Assembly: GCF_002799155.1 (NCBI RefSeq)
Contig: NZ_NERD01000002.1
Span: 2,294,001 to 2,358,000 of the forward strand
Length of the DNA stretch: 64,000 nt
Source: Stenotrophomonas maltophilia
GTDB lineage: Bacteria; Pseudomonadota; Gammaproteobacteria; Xanthomonadales; Xanthomonadaceae
Reading direction: 5' to 3'
In this document: positions 1-8,846 of the stretch, piece after piece
How positions within the stretch are numbered: position 1 is the stretch's first letter
Layout of the letters: each line of letters begins with the position of its first letter
Notes under the pieces: generated by a model
Told to the model about the DNA's origin: nothing
The model's database searches: none
Seen by the model: only the letters and a program-made list of their open reading frames with translations
Made by a program: the position numbers and the translations under genes

Positions 1-186
1 GAGATGGACGGCGTGATCTGGCACTGCGAGCGCTGCAACCACAAGCTGCACGAAGAGTTCTTCCCGCTGCAGAACATCGAAACCGACCTGCCCAAGGTAT
101 TCGCGCGCTACCACGCCAGCCTGGAACTGCGTACCTGCAGCCAGTGCGGGCACGTGGACCCGCTGCCGGCGCCCGCGGTGGGCTGA
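1..186 (+). CDS. nbaC: 3-hydroxyanthranilate 3,4-dioxygenase, C-terminal end (5' end outside window)
   Basis: Only the last 61 residues are present; the reading frame is open at base 1 and stops with TGA at 184-186. The visible part has two CxxC pairs (CERC and CSQC, about 40 residues apart). This matches the rubredoxin-like second metal site at the C-terminus of bacterial 3-hydroxyanthranilate 3,4-dioxygenases. The family is a cupin that opens the 3-hydroxyanthranilate ring to the precursor of quinolinate. The next two genes, kynureninase and kynurenine 3-monooxygenase, are the preceding steps of the same pathway, which supports the call. The catalytic cupin domain lies upstream and cannot be checked here. 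Confidence 0.85.
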   Translation, partial: EMDGVIWHCERCNHKLHEEFFPLQNIETDLPKVFARYHASLELRTCSQCGHVDPLPAPAVG

Positions 187-200
187 ACCATCGAACGGTC

Positions 201-255
201 GTCGCCCACCTGGGTGGGCGCCTGCTCGCACGTGCGCCAACCAAGGTTGGTGACC
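201..255. repeat. SMAG/REP-like palindrome pair
   Basis: Two short hairpins follow each other between the dioxygenase gene and kynU. The first has arms CGCCCACC and GGTGGGCG (about 203-220); the second has arms CCAACC and GGTTGG (about 238-251). The CCAACC/GGTTGG arms recur in the pairs at 6737-6796 and 19253-19310, which do carry the GTAG head. The GTAG tetranucleotide is degenerate here, so this may be a decayed copy. Confidence 0.5.
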
Positions 256-351
256 ACCGGATCATGCAGTGCTGGTGTTGGGCTGGTGGCGGCTACCGGG
301 CCATGCCCCAGGCGCTACACTGGCGGTCCCGTTGCAGCCTGTTGCCCGACC

Positions 352-1626
352 ATGTCCGACCTGCTCAGCCGCACCCACGCCATCGCCCTGGACGCCGCCG
401 ATCCGCTGCGCCCGCTGCGCAATGAATTCCTGATTCCGCGCCACGGTGGCGGCGAGCAGACCTACTTCGTCGGCAACTCGCTGGGCCTGCAGCCGCGCGG
501 CGCGCAGGCCGCCGTGCAGGAAGTGATGAAGCAGTGGGGCGAACTGGCCGTGGAAGGCCACTTCACCGGCCCGACGCAGTGGCTGTCCTACCACCGCCTG
601 GTAAGCGCGCAGCTGGCACGCGTGGTCGGCGCGCTGCCCAGCGAAGTGGTGGCGATGAACACGCTGAGCGTGAACCTGCACCTGATGATGGTCAGCTTCT
701 ACCGGCCGACCACGCAGCGCCCGGTGATCCTGATGGAAGCCGGCGCGTTCCCGACCGATCGCCACGCGGTGGAAGCCCAGATCCGCTTCCATGGCTTCGA
801 CCCGGCCGAGTGCCTGGTGGAAGTGCAGCCGGACGAAGCCAACGGCACGATCTCGCTGAACGCCATCGAACGCGCCATCACCGAACACGGCCCGCGCCTG
901 GCGCTGGTGCTGTGGCCCGGCGTGCAGTACCGCACCGGCCAGGCCTTCGATCTGGATGCGATCACCCGCGCCGCACGCCTGCAGGGCGCACGCATCGGCT
1001 TCGACCTGGCGCACTCGGTCGGCAACCTGCCGTTGCGCCTGCATGACGTGGCCCCGGATTTCGCCGTGTGGTGCCATTACAAGTACCTCAACAGCGGCCC
1101 GGGTGCAGTCGCTGGCGCCTTCGTGCACGAGCGCCACCACCGCGACACCAGCCTGCCGCGCTTCGCCGGCTGGTGGGGCCATGAGGAAGCCACCCGCTTC
1201 CAGATGGCGCCGCAGTTCACGCCGGCCATCGGCGCCGAAGGTTGGCAGCTGAGCAATCCGCCGATTCTCGGCCTGGCACCGCTGCGTGCCTCGCTGGACC
1301 TGTTCGAGCGTGCCGGCATGGAAGCGCTGCGCGGCAAATCGCTGGCGTTGACCGGCATGCTCGAAGCGCTGGTGCGCGCGCGCCTTCCGCAGGTGCTGGA
1401 CATCATCACCCCGGCCGACCCGCAGCGCCGCGGCTGCCAGTTGTCGCTGCGCGTGATCGATGGCCGCGAGCGTGGCCGCGCACTGTTCGAGCACCTGCGC
1501 GGCATCGGCGTGCTGGGCGACTGGCGCGAGCCCGACGTGATCCGCATCTCGCCCACGCCGCTCTACAACCGCTACCTGGACGTGCACCACTTCGTCGAGG
1601 AAGTGGAAGCCTGGGCCGGCCTTTAG
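352..1626 (+). CDS. kynU: kynureninase
   Basis: A 424-residue PLP enzyme that cleaves kynurenine or 3-hydroxykynurenine to (3-hydroxy)anthranilate plus alanine. The segment HYKYLNSGPG holds the expected PLP-binding lysine. The N-terminal YFVGNSLGLQP motif and the length match the kynureninase family. The frame stays open upstream of 352, but ATG 352 is the natural start: it begins MSDLLSRTHAIALDAADPL, and the extra upstream residues would lie in the REP-like spacer. It sits between the 3-hydroxyanthranilate dioxygenase and kynurenine monooxygenase genes, so the preferred substrate is probably 3-hydroxykynurenine, for NAD synthesis. Confidence 0.96.
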   Translation: MSDLLSRTHAIALDAADPLRPLRNEFLIPRHGGGEQTYFVGNSLGLQPRGAQAAVQEVMKQWGELAVEGHFTGPTQWLSYHRLVSAQLARVVGALPSEVVAMNTLSVNLHLMMVSFYRPTTQRPVILMEAGAFPTDRHAVEAQIRFHGFDPAECLVEVQPDEANGTISLNAIERAITEHGPRLALVLWPGVQYRTGQAFDLDAITRAARLQGARIGFDLAHSVGNLPLRLHDVAPDFAVWCHYKYLNSGPGAVAGAFVHERHHRDTSLPRFAGWWGHEEATRFQMAPQFTPAIGAEGWQLSNPPILGLAPLRASLDLFERAGMEALRGKSLALTGMLEALVRARLPQVLDIITPADPQRRGCQLSLRVIDGRERGRALFEHLRGIGVLGDWREPDVIRISPTPLYNRYLDVHHFVEEVEAWAGL

Positions 1627-1657
1627 GCCGGCCCCTCCCCTACTGCTGGACAGTTCG

Positions 1658-3025
1658 TTGATCGCACATGCTTCCCGCTCGTTGAGCATTATCGGCGCCG
1701 GCCTGGCCGGGTCCCTGCTGGCCATCCTGCTGTCACGGCAAGGCTGGCGCATCACCCTGTACGAACGCCGCGGCGATCCGCGCGTGGCCGACTACGAGAG
1801 CGGCCGCTCGATCAACCTGGCGTTGGCCGAGCGCGGGCGCAATGCGCTGCGCCAGGCGGGCGTGGAGGACGAAGTGATGGCGCGGGCGGTGATGATGCGC
1901 GGCCGCATGGTGCACCCGCGCGACGGTGAACCGCAGCTGCAGCGCTATGGCCGCGACGACAGCGAAGTGATCTGGTCGATCCACCGCAGCGACCTGAACA
2001 CCACGCTGCTGGAGCTGGCCGAACAGGCCGGCGCCACCGTGCACTTCCATCGCCGCCTGCACACCGTTGATTTCGATGCCGGCTACGCACGTTTCATCGA
2101 TGACCGCGACGACAGCCCGCACGACATCCGCTTCGACACCCTGATCGGGGCAGACGGTGCCGGCTCGGCACTGCGCGCGGCGATGAACCGCCGTGCGCCG
2201 CTGGGGGAGGACATCGCCTTCCTCGACCACTCCTACAAGGAGCTGGAGATCCCGCCGGCCGCCGACGGCAGCTTCCGCATCGAGCGCAACGCGCTGCACA
2301 TCTGGCCGCGCGGCCACTACATGTGCATCGCCCTGCCCAACCACGAAGGCACCTTCACCGTCACCCTGTTCCTGCCCAACCAGGGCGATCCCAGCTTCGC
2401 CACGGTCAACACCGGCGCGCAGGCCGAAGCGCTGTTCGCACGCGAGTTCGCCGACACCCTGCCGTTGATCCCGAACCTGCGCGCGGACTGGGAACAGCAT
2501 CCGCCGGGCCTGCTCGGCACGCTCACCCTGGAGCGCTGGCATCAGCACGGCCGCGCCGTGCTGATCGGCGATGCCGCGCACGCCATGGTGCCGTTCCACG
2601 GCCAGGGCATGAACTGCGCGTTCGAGGACTGCGTTGCGCTGGCACGCCACCTGACGGAAGCAGATGATCTGGAAGGCGCGTTCGCCGCGTTCGAAGCCGA
2701 GCGCAAGCCGAATGCACGTGCCATCCAGCAGATGGCGCTGGAGAACTACCTGGAGATGCGCGACCGCGTCGCCGATCCCGCGTTCCTGCTGCAGCGCGAG
2801 CTGGAGCAGGAACTGCAGCGACGCTGGCCGACCCGTTTCGTACCGCATTACACGATGGTCACCTTCCTGCACACGCCCTACGCCGAGGCGCTGTGCCGCA
2901 CCGAGCTGCAGCGCGACATGCTGGTGGCCGCCACCGCCGGCCACGATTCACTGGACAACATCGACTGGACCGCCCTGGAAGCGCAGATCCACGCGCAGCT
3001 GCCGGTCCTGGAGGGCGCGCACTGA
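1658..3025 (+). CDS. kmo: kynurenine 3-monooxygenase (FAD-dependent)
   Basis: A 455-residue flavoprotein hydroxylase converting kynurenine to 3-hydroxykynurenine with NADPH and O2. It shows the FAD-binding GAGLAGSLLA motif near residue 13, the RSINLALAERG segment, the GADGAGSALR motif and the GDAAHAMVPFHGQGMNCAFED flavin motif, all typical of KMO. No in-frame ATG precedes the dinucleotide-binding fold; TTG 1658 (MIAHASRSLSIIGAG) is the best start, with TTG 1682 as an alternative. No strong Shine-Dalgarno is seen. Its TGA overlaps the ATG of sbcB by one base, so the two are probably co-transcribed. Confidence 0.95.
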   Translation: MIAHASRSLSIIGAGLAGSLLAILLSRQGWRITLYERRGDPRVADYESGRSINLALAERGRNALRQAGVEDEVMARAVMMRGRMVHPRDGEPQLQRYGRDDSEVIWSIHRSDLNTTLLELAEQAGATVHFHRRLHTVDFDAGYARFIDDRDDSPHDIRFDTLIGADGAGSALRAAMNRRAPLGEDIAFLDHSYKELEIPPAADGSFRIERNALHIWPRGHYMCIALPNHEGTFTVTLFLPNQGDPSFATVNTGAQAEALFAREFADTLPLIPNLRADWEQHPPGLLGTLTLERWHQHGRAVLIGDAAHAMVPFHGQGMNCAFEDCVALARHLTEADDLEGAFAAFEAERKPNARAIQQMALENYLEMRDRVADPAFLLQRELEQELQRRWPTRFVPHYTMVTFLHTPYAEALCRTELQRDMLVAATAGHDSLDNIDWTALEAQIHAQLPVLEGAH

Positions 3026-4464
3026 TGGCCGACAGCTTCCTGTTCTACGACCTGGAAACGTTCGGCCAGGACCCACGACGCACGCGCATCTCGCAATACG
3101 CCGCGATCCGTACCGACGCCGACCTGAACGAGATCGACACCCCGGTCAGCTTCTTCGTGCGCCCGGCCGATGACCTGCTGCCCTCGCCGATGGCCACCCT
3201 GGTCACCGGCATCACCCCGCAGCAGGCCCTGGCCGAGGGCATCAGCGAGGCCGAGGCCTTCGATCGCATCAACGAGCAGCTGTCGCGCCCCGGTACCTGC
3301 GCGCTGGGTTACAACACGCTGCGCTTCGACGATGAATTCGTCCGCTATGGGCTGTTCCGCAACTTCCACGACCCGTACGAACGCGAGTGGCGCAACGGCA
3401 ATTCGCGCTGGGACCTGCTGGACATGCTGCGGCTGATGCGCGCGATGCGCCCGGACGGCATCCAGTGGCCGCTGCGCGAGGATGGCGCCACCTCGTTCAA
3501 GCTCGAGCACCTGGCCGAGGCCAACAACGTGCGCGAAGGCGATGCGCACGAAGCGCTGTCCGACGTACGCGCCACCATCGGCATGGCACGCCTGTTCAAG
3601 CAGTCGCAGCCACGCCTGTGGGACTACGCGCTGAAGCTGCGTGACAAACGCTTCGTCGGCGGCCTGCTGGACGTGGCCGCGATGAAGCCGGTGCTGCACA
3701 TTTCCATGCGCTACCCGGCCAGCCGCCTGTGCGCGGCACCGGTACTGCCGCTGGCCGTGCACCCGACCATCAACAACCGGGTGATCGTGTTCGACCTGGA
3801 AGGCGGGATCGACGACCTGCTGGAACTGCCGGCCGAGGTGATCGCACAGCGCCTGTACATGCGCGCCAGCGAGCTGCCCGAAGGCGTGGCGCGGGTGCCG
3901 CTGAAGGAAGTGCACCTGAACAAGGTGCCGGCGCTGATCGCCTGGAACCACCTGCGCGCCGATGACCACGCGCGCCTCGGCCTGGACGTGGCCGCGATCG
4001 AGGCCAAGGTGGAACGCCTGCGCGCGTTCGCCCCACAGCTGGCCGAGAAGGCGCGACAGGTCTACAACCAGCCCCGCGCCGCCACCGTGGCCGACGTCGA
4101 TGCCTCGCTGTACGACGGCTTCCTCGGCAATGGCGACAAGCCGCTGCTTGCGCTGGCACGCACCACCGCGCCGGAGCAGCTGGCCGCGCTGGAAGGCCGC
4201 TTCCGCGACCCGCGCCTGCCGGAACTGCTGTTCCGCTACCGCGCGCGCAACCACCCCGACAGCCTCGCACCGTCCGAACGCCAGCGCTGGCAGGAGTACC
4301 GCCGCCAGCGCCTGCTGGGAGACGGCGGGCTGGGCGAACTCAACCTGCCCCAGTACCAGCAGCAGCTCGATGCACTGGCCGCCGAAGCGCCCGACGACGC
4401 CCGGCGCCAGGCCCTGCTGCAATCGCTGCGCGACTGGGGCCAGCACCTGCAGGAGACGCTGTGA
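3025..4464 (+). CDS. sbcB: exodeoxyribonuclease I
   Basis: A 479-residue 3'-5' single-strand DNA exonuclease of the DEDD superfamily. The N-terminus carries the first exonuclease motif in FLFYDLETFG, where D and E bind metal, followed by QYAAIRTD. Further motifs include GYNTLRFDDEFVR and the Exo III-type region HEALSDVRATIGMARL. Length and domain order (exonuclease, SH3-like, helical C-terminus) fit E. coli SbcB, which acts in recombination and mismatch repair. ATG 3025 overlaps the kmo stop as TGATG, and the stop overlaps the next gene's GTG by four bases, so translation is likely coupled through this cluster. Confidence 0.95.
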   Translation: MADSFLFYDLETFGQDPRRTRISQYAAIRTDADLNEIDTPVSFFVRPADDLLPSPMATLVTGITPQQALAEGISEAEAFDRINEQLSRPGTCALGYNTLRFDDEFVRYGLFRNFHDPYEREWRNGNSRWDLLDMLRLMRAMRPDGIQWPLREDGATSFKLEHLAEANNVREGDAHEALSDVRATIGMARLFKQSQPRLWDYALKLRDKRFVGGLLDVAAMKPVLHISMRYPASRLCAAPVLPLAVHPTINNRVIVFDLEGGIDDLLELPAEVIAQRLYMRASELPEGVARVPLKEVHLNKVPALIAWNHLRADDHARLGLDVAAIEAKVERLRAFAPQLAEKARQVYNQPRAATVADVDASLYDGFLGNGDKPLLALARTTAPEQLAALEGRFRDPRLPELLFRYRARNHPDSLAPSERQRWQEYRRQRLLGDGGLGELNLPQYQQQLDALAAEAPDDARRQALLQSLRDWGQHLQETL

Positions 4465-5147
4465 GCACCTACTTCTCGGACGCCAGTTTCAAGTTCCTGC
4501 GCAGCCTGGCGCGGCACAACGACAAGGCCTGGTTCAACGACCACCGCCAGCAGTATGAAGACCACGTGCGGCAGCCGTTCCTGCGCCTGCTGGGCGACCT
4601 GCAACCGGCACTGGCCGAGGTCAGCGACCATTTCCGCGCCGATACGCGCGGCGTCGGCGGCTCGCTGTTCCGCATCCATCGCGACGCGCGCTTCTCCAAC
4701 GACAAGTCACCGTACAAGACCTGGCAGGGCGCGCGCCTGTTCCATGAGCGCCGCCGCGAAGTGGCCGCGCCTTCGTTCTACGTGCACCTGCAGCCCGGCG
4801 AGAGCTTCGTCGGTGCCGGCCTGTGGCATCCGGAGCCGGAAACCCAGCGTCGCGTGCGCCACTTCATCCTCGACAACCCGGGCAGCTGGAAGGCCGCCGC
4901 GCATGCGCCGGCCCTGCGCAAGCGCTTCGATTTCGAGGAGAGCGAAAAGCTGGTGCGGCCACCCCGCGGCTTCCCGGCCGACTTCGAGTTCATCGACGAC
5001 CTCAAGCACCGCAACTGGGTGATGTGGCGCTCGCTGGACGACGCCACCATGACCGGCCCGCGCCTGCTGTCCACGCTGGGCAAGGACCTGGCCGCGCTCG
5101 GTCCGTTCGTCGACTACCTGTGCGCTGCGCTGGATCTGGAGTTCTGA
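4461..5147 (+). CDS. DUF2461 family protein (TIGR02453-type)
   Basis: A 228-residue protein beginning STYFSDASFKFLRSLARHNDKAWF, the hallmark start of the DUF2461 family. It also has the family's RIHRDARFSNDKSPYKT segment, FYVHLQPGESFVGAGLW, and the C-terminal LKHRNWVMWRSLDD. The molecular function of the family is not established. The start is GTG 4461, overlapping the sbcB TGA as GTGA. Its own TGA overlaps the next ATG by one base. The overlaps indicate co-expression with sbcB and the aldo/keto reductase, but no functional link is known. Confidence 0.9.
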   Translation: MSTYFSDASFKFLRSLARHNDKAWFNDHRQQYEDHVRQPFLRLLGDLQPALAEVSDHFRADTRGVGGSLFRIHRDARFSNDKSPYKTWQGARLFHERRREVAAPSFYVHLQPGESFVGAGLWHPEPETQRRVRHFILDNPGSWKAAAHAPALRKRFDFEESEKLVRPPRGFPADFEFIDDLKHRNWVMWRSLDDATMTGPRLLSTLGKDLAALGPFVDYLCAALDLEF

Positions 5148-6139
5148 TGTCGCCGGATCTTCCGCTGGCCCGCCAGCGGCGCGTGCTCGGCCGCACCGGC
5201 CTGGCCGTTTCACCGATCGGCCTGGGCTGCTCCGGCTTCTGGGGTCATCGCCGCTTCCCGGAGCCTGAGGCGGCTGCCGTGGTCGAGCATGCGCTCGCCC
5301 ATGGCGTGAACCTGCTCGATACCGGCCACAACTACTCCGGCTTCCATGCCGAACCGCGCCTGGGCCGCATCCTGCGTCCGTTGCTGAAGCAGTACCCGCG
5401 CGACGCGCTGGTGGTCTCCAGCAAAGGCGGCACGCTCACCGGCCAGGCCGGCATCAGCGGTGCCGAGCAACGCAACTTCTCGCCCGCGGCCATCACCGCC
5501 AGCTGCGAGGCGTCGCTGCGCAACCTCGGCCTGGATCATCTGGACCTCTACCAGCTGCATGGCGCCAGCGAACACGACATCAACGATGACCTGCTGGCCG
5601 CGCTGCAACGCCTGCGCGAACGCGGCCTGGTCTGCCACACCGGCATCAACACCCACTCGGCATCGACCCTGCGCTGGATGATCGCCCATCCCGACGCGTT
5701 CGATGTGGTGCTTCTGGACTACAACGCCCTGCAGCAGGACCGCGAACCGCTGATCGACCAGCTGCAGGCGGTGGGCATTGGCGTGCTGGCCGGCACCGTG
5801 CTGGCGCAGGGCCACCTGCTGCCCGCCCGTCCGCGCCTGCCACGGCTGGCCGATGGCTGGTACCTGGCGCGCGCCTGGCTGAAACCCAGCAGCCGCCAGC
5901 TGATGCGCAGTGCCCGCCAGATGCGGCGCGCCATGGGCGCGATCCACAGCCAACGCCCGGTCCAGACCGCCTTCGCCTATGCGCTGGGCCATCCCGGCGT
6001 GGCCAGCGGCATCCTCGGTACCACCCGCACCCGCAGCCTCGACGAGGTGCTGGCGACGCGGCTGGAAGCACTGACCCCGGCCGAACGGCAACAGCTGGTC
6101 GATGCCTTCGGTGACGGCCGTGGTTCGCCCAGTCATTGA
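5147..6139 (+). CDS. aldo/keto reductase
   Basis: A 330-residue NADPH-dependent oxidoreductase of the AKR superfamily, substrate unknown. The catalytic tetrad is visible: D in NLLDTGHNYSGF, the Y of that segment, K in VVSSKGG, and H in DLYQLHG. It resembles the L-galactose dehydrogenase/YghZ-like branch, which has the VLGRTGLAVSPIGLGC opening and a late catalytic-loop region. ATG 5147 overlaps the stop of the DUF2461 gene; the frame is open far upstream, but only as a shadow of that gene. It is the last gene of the tight kynU-kmo-sbcB run. Confidence 0.88.
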   Translation: MSPDLPLARQRRVLGRTGLAVSPIGLGCSGFWGHRRFPEPEAAAVVEHALAHGVNLLDTGHNYSGFHAEPRLGRILRPLLKQYPRDALVVSSKGGTLTGQAGISGAEQRNFSPAAITASCEASLRNLGLDHLDLYQLHGASEHDINDDLLAALQRLRERGLVCHTGINTHSASTLRWMIAHPDAFDVVLLDYNALQQDREPLIDQLQAVGIGVLAGTVLAQGHLLPARPRLPRLADGWYLARAWLKPSSRQLMRSARQMRRAMGAIHSQRPVQTAFAYALGHPGVASGILGTTRTRSLDEVLATRLEALTPAERQQLVDAFGDGRGSPSH

Positions 6140-6181
6140 GTCTTCACCCGGAACTGCCGCCATTGCGGCAGTCTGGTCGGC

Positions 6182-6733
6182 ATGAAGAAACTCACCGCAC
6201 TCATTGTGCTGCTGGTCCTGGCCGTGGCGGCCTGGTGGTTCGGCGGCCCCTACATGACCGTCAATGGCCTGTCCAAGGCCATCGAGCAGCGCGACACCGC
6301 CCGCCTGGAGCGTTATGTCGACTTCCCGCGCGTGCGCAGCAGCCTGCGCGCGCAGCTCAATGACTACCTGGTGCGCCAGGCCGGCCCCGAGGTGGCGGCC
6401 AGTCCATTCGGTGCCCTGCTCTATGGGCTGGGCGACCAGCTTGGCGGTGCCGCAGTGGAGACCATGGTGACCCCGACCGGGATCGGCGCGATGCTGCAGG
6501 GCCACGTGCTGTGGAAGCGTGGCCGCAATGAACTGCAGGGCGGCGATGCCTTCGGCGCGACCGAACCGGCGCGGCCGCTGAAGCATGCCGAGCACCATTT
6601 CGAGGCACTGGACCGCTTCGTGATCGATGTCGATCGCGGCCCTGGCCAGCCGCCGCTGAAGGTGGTGCTTGAACCGCAGGGCCTGCGCTGGAAGGTGGTG
6701 GACCTGCAGCTGGGGATGTCGGTCGCGCAGTGA
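6182..6733 (+). CDS. DUF2939 family membrane-anchored protein
   Basis: A 183-residue protein with one N-terminal hydrophobic segment (residues 5-20, LTALIVLLVLAVAAWWF), probably a signal anchor. The body matches DUF2939: NGLSKAIEQRDTARLERYVDFPRVRSSLRAQLNDYL. Function unknown. The rest is likely periplasmic. It follows the aldo/keto reductase by 42 bases and ends 3 bases before a REP pair, so it may be the end of the preceding transcript or its own unit. Confidence 0.8.
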   Translation: MKKLTALIVLLVLAVAAWWFGGPYMTVNGLSKAIEQRDTARLERYVDFPRVRSSLRAQLNDYLVRQAGPEVAASPFGALLYGLGDQLGGAAVETMVTPTGIGAMLQGHVLWKRGRNELQGGDAFGATEPARPLKHAEHHFEALDRFVIDVDRGPGQPPLKVVLEPQGLRWKVVDLQLGMSVAQ

Positions 6734-6736
6734 CCC

Positions 6737-6796
6737 GTAGAGGCCCACCTCGGTGGGCACCGATGCATGGCAGGGCCAACCGACGGTTGGCACCTG
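6737..6796. repeat. SMAG/REP palindrome pair
   Basis: A GTAG head at 6737 opens a hairpin with arms GCCCACC and GGTGGGC (6744-6760). A second hairpin with arms GCCAACC and GGTTGGC (6775-6792) follows. It lies between the convergent DUF2939 and 5'-nucleotidase genes, three bases after the DUF2939 stop. Such dimers often sit at convergent gene ends and may stabilise 3' ends or help terminate transcription. Confidence 0.75.
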
Positions 6797-6808
6797 CCCG
6801 TCATGGCC

Positions 6809-7753
6809 TCAGCTCTCGTTGGCGACACCATGCGGTACGTGGCCAGCGGCCACATGCTCGCGGGCACTGTCGATGTTGTGCTGCGAATCATCGAAGAAGA
6901 TGTCGGCGCCGAACGCCTGCAGGAACGGCCCCTTGTGGCGGCCACCGAGGAACAGCGCCTCGTCCAGGCGCACGCCCCACTCGCGCAGGGTGCGGATCAC
7001 CCGTTCATGCGCCGGTGCCGAGCGCGCGGTGACCAGTGCGGTGCGGATCGGCGCACTCTCGCCGGCCGGAAACACTTCCTGCAGCGTGTGCAGGGCCGAC
7101 AGGAAACCCCGGAATGGCCCGCCGCTGAGCGGCTCGCGGGCGCGCTCGCGCTCGTGGCGGCCAAACGCCTCCACGCCCTGCTCGCGCGAAATGCGCTCAC
7201 TCTCGTCACCGAAGATCACCGCGTCACCATCGAAGGCGATGCGCAACTGGCCGGCCGGGCGACCGATATCGATCTGGTCGGCCGCTGCCGCAGCGGTCTC
7301 GCCGGGCGGCTTGGGCAGGATGGTCGCCGCCGCGATCCCATGGCGCAGCGCGCTGCGCACCGATTCGGGGTTGGCCGACAGGAACAGGTCGGTACCGAAC
7401 GGCTTCACGTACGGCCAGGTCGGCTCGCCGGCGGTGAACGTCGCACGGATGATGCCCAGGCCGTAGTGCTGGATGGAGTTGAAGATGCGCAGGCCGGTAT
7501 CGGCCGAGTTGCGCGACAGCAGGATCACCTCGACCCGTGGGTTCTCCGGGCTGGCGCCCTGGTTCAGCGCCAGCAGCTTGCGCACCACCGGGAAGGCCAC
7601 GCCGGGGCCGAGGATGTCGTCCTCGTGCTGGCGCTGGAATTCGGCATAGGCCGCCACGCCATCACTCTCGAACAGCGCATGGCTTTCCTCGAGGTCGAAC
7701 AGGGCGCGCGAGGTCACCGCGACGGTCAGCAAACGGGGGGAGTTGTCGCCCAT
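6809..7753 (-). CDS. 5'-nucleotidase (PF06189-type, cytosolic NT5C1-like)
   Basis: A 314-residue protein related to the cytosolic 5'-nucleotidase I family, which dephosphorylates nucleoside monophosphates. Recognisable segments are VAVTSRALFDLEESHALF at the N-terminus, GFGI-like/IFNSIQHYGLGIIRATFTAGEP in the middle, and FDGDAVIFGDESE (HAD-like metal site). The start is ATG at 7753 (MGDNSPRLLTVAV); the frame stays open 17 codons upstream without a better start. It lies 47 bases downstream of nadK on the same strand, so the two may form a small nucleotide-metabolism operon. Confidence 0.85.
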   Translation of the reverse strand: MGDNSPRLLTVAVTSRALFDLEESHALFESDGVAAYAEFQRQHEDDILGPGVAFPVVRKLLALNQGASPENPRVEVILLSRNSADTGLRIFNSIQHYGLGIIRATFTAGEPTWPYVKPFGTDLFLSANPESVRSALRHGIAAATILPKPPGETAAAAADQIDIGRPAGQLRIAFDGDAVIFGDESERISREQGVEAFGRHERERAREPLSGGPFRGFLSALHTLQEVFPAGESAPIRTALVTARSAPAHERVIRTLREWGVRLDEALFLGGRHKGPFLQAFGADIFFDDSQHNIDSAREHVAAGHVPHGVANES

Positions 7754-7800
7754 CGGTGGGGGTCCTTCAAGCGGTCGGCGGGGCCGGCCGCCCATTGTCC

Positions 7801-8574
7801 TCAAAAAACGAACTGTTCGCTCAGGATCCGGTCTTCCAGGTTGTGCTCCGGGTCGAACAGCAGGGTCACGCGGCGGTCCTTCGACTCGCGGATGGTCACC
7901 TCGACCACGTCACGGGTCTCGTGCGAATCCGCAGTGACGCTGACCGGGCGCTTGTAGGGGTCAAGCACGCGGAAGCGCACCTCGGTGTCGGCCTTGAGGA
8001 TCGCCCCGCGCCAACGACGCGGCCGGTACGGAGCCAACGGCGTCAGCGCGATGGTGTGCGAGCCCAGCGGCAGTACCGGACCGTGCGCGGAATAGTTGTA
8101 GGCGGTGCTGCCGGCCGGGGTGGCCACCAGCACGCCGTCACCGATCAGCTCGGCCACGCGTTCCTGGCCGTTGAGGTCGATGCCGATATGCGCTGCCTGC
8201 CGGGTCTGGCGCAGCAGCGACACATCGTTGTAGGCCAGCGAACCGGTACTGGTGCCCGACTCGGTCAACGCGACCATCTCCAACGGGCGCAGGTTGGCCG
8301 GTTCGGCACGGGCAATGCGGGCCTGCACGTCGTCGTCGCCACGGTACTGGTTCATCAGGAAGCCGACGGTGCCCAGCTTCATGCCGAACACCGGCTTTCC
8401 CAGGTGCCCGTGCCGATGCAGGGTCTGCAGCATGAAGCCGTCGCCGCCCAGCGGACACAGCACGTCCGCCTGCTCCGGCGCGTGATCGCCATAACGCGAG
8501 ACCATCGCGGCGCGGGCCATCTGTGCAGGTTCGGTGGCGCTGGCCAGGAAGGCGATGCGGGGGGTGTCGCTCAT
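7801..8574 (-). CDS. nadK: NAD kinase
   Basis: A 257-residue ATP-NAD kinase making NADP. The diagnostic GGDG motif is in [15 protein letters not shown], the second conserved motif in [10 protein letters not shown], and the glycine-rich nucleotide-binding segment in [20 protein letters not shown]. The length is at the short end for the family, but all motifs are present. The next gene downstream is the 5'-nucleotidase. The pathway feeding NAD starts with the kynurenine genes at the left end of the window. Confidence 0.95.
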   Translation of the reverse strand: MSDTPRIAFLASATEPAQMARAAMVSRYGDHAPEQADVLCPLGGDGFMLQTLHRHGHLGKPVFGMKLGTVGFLMNQYRGDDDVQARIARAEPANLRPLEMVALTESGTSTGSLAYNDVSLLRQTRQAAHIGIDLNGQERVAELIGDGVLVATPAGSTAYNYSAHGPVLPLGSHTIALTPLAPYRPRRWRGAILKADTEVRFRVLDPYKRPVSVTADSHETRDVVEVTIRESKDRRVTLLFDPEHNLEDRILSEQFVF

Positions 8575-8689
8575 CGGTGGATCCGGGGGGAAGGCATGAG
8601 GGAGAGCATAACCGAGCGCCGGGCATTGGACCCCGCAGGGCGGATGACCGGCGTCGGGTCAGTGATCGCAGAAAAACAGGCAGAAACAG

Positions 8690-8715
8690 AACGGCCCCGC
8701 TTTCGCGGGGCCGTT
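8690..8715 (-). terminator. Hairpin terminator downstream of the glutamate dehydrogenase gene
   Basis: A perfect 11-bp stem (AACGGCCCCGC against GCGGGGCCGTT) with a four-base loop. Read on the minus strand it is followed by CTGTTTCTGCCTGTTTTTC, a moderately T-rich tract. It lies between the glutamate dehydrogenase stop (8847) and the nadK start (8574), so it should separate these transcripts. Confidence 0.7.
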
Positions 8716-8739
8716 CCTCCAACTGCTGCAGATCAAGAG

Positions 8740-8830
8740 CCCCCCTGAGTCAGGGGGGCGCGCCAACGGCGCGGGGGTCTGGGAGCATGGTTGGCATGGG
8801 GCCCACGGTTTGCAGAGCAAACCGTGGGGC
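8740..8830. repeat. Three further consecutive hairpins between gdh and nadK
   Basis: Besides the terminator, three stems are seen: 8740-8758 (CCCCCC, TGAGTCA, GGGGGG), 8759-8773 (CGCGCC, AAC, GGCGCG) and 8801-8830 (GCCCACGGTTTGC against GCAAACCGTGGGGC). They occupy nearly the whole 3' intergenic region of the glutamate dehydrogenase gene. No coding sequence is seen here. Confidence 0.6.
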
Positions 8831-8846
8831 GTCAGCGCGAATGCGC

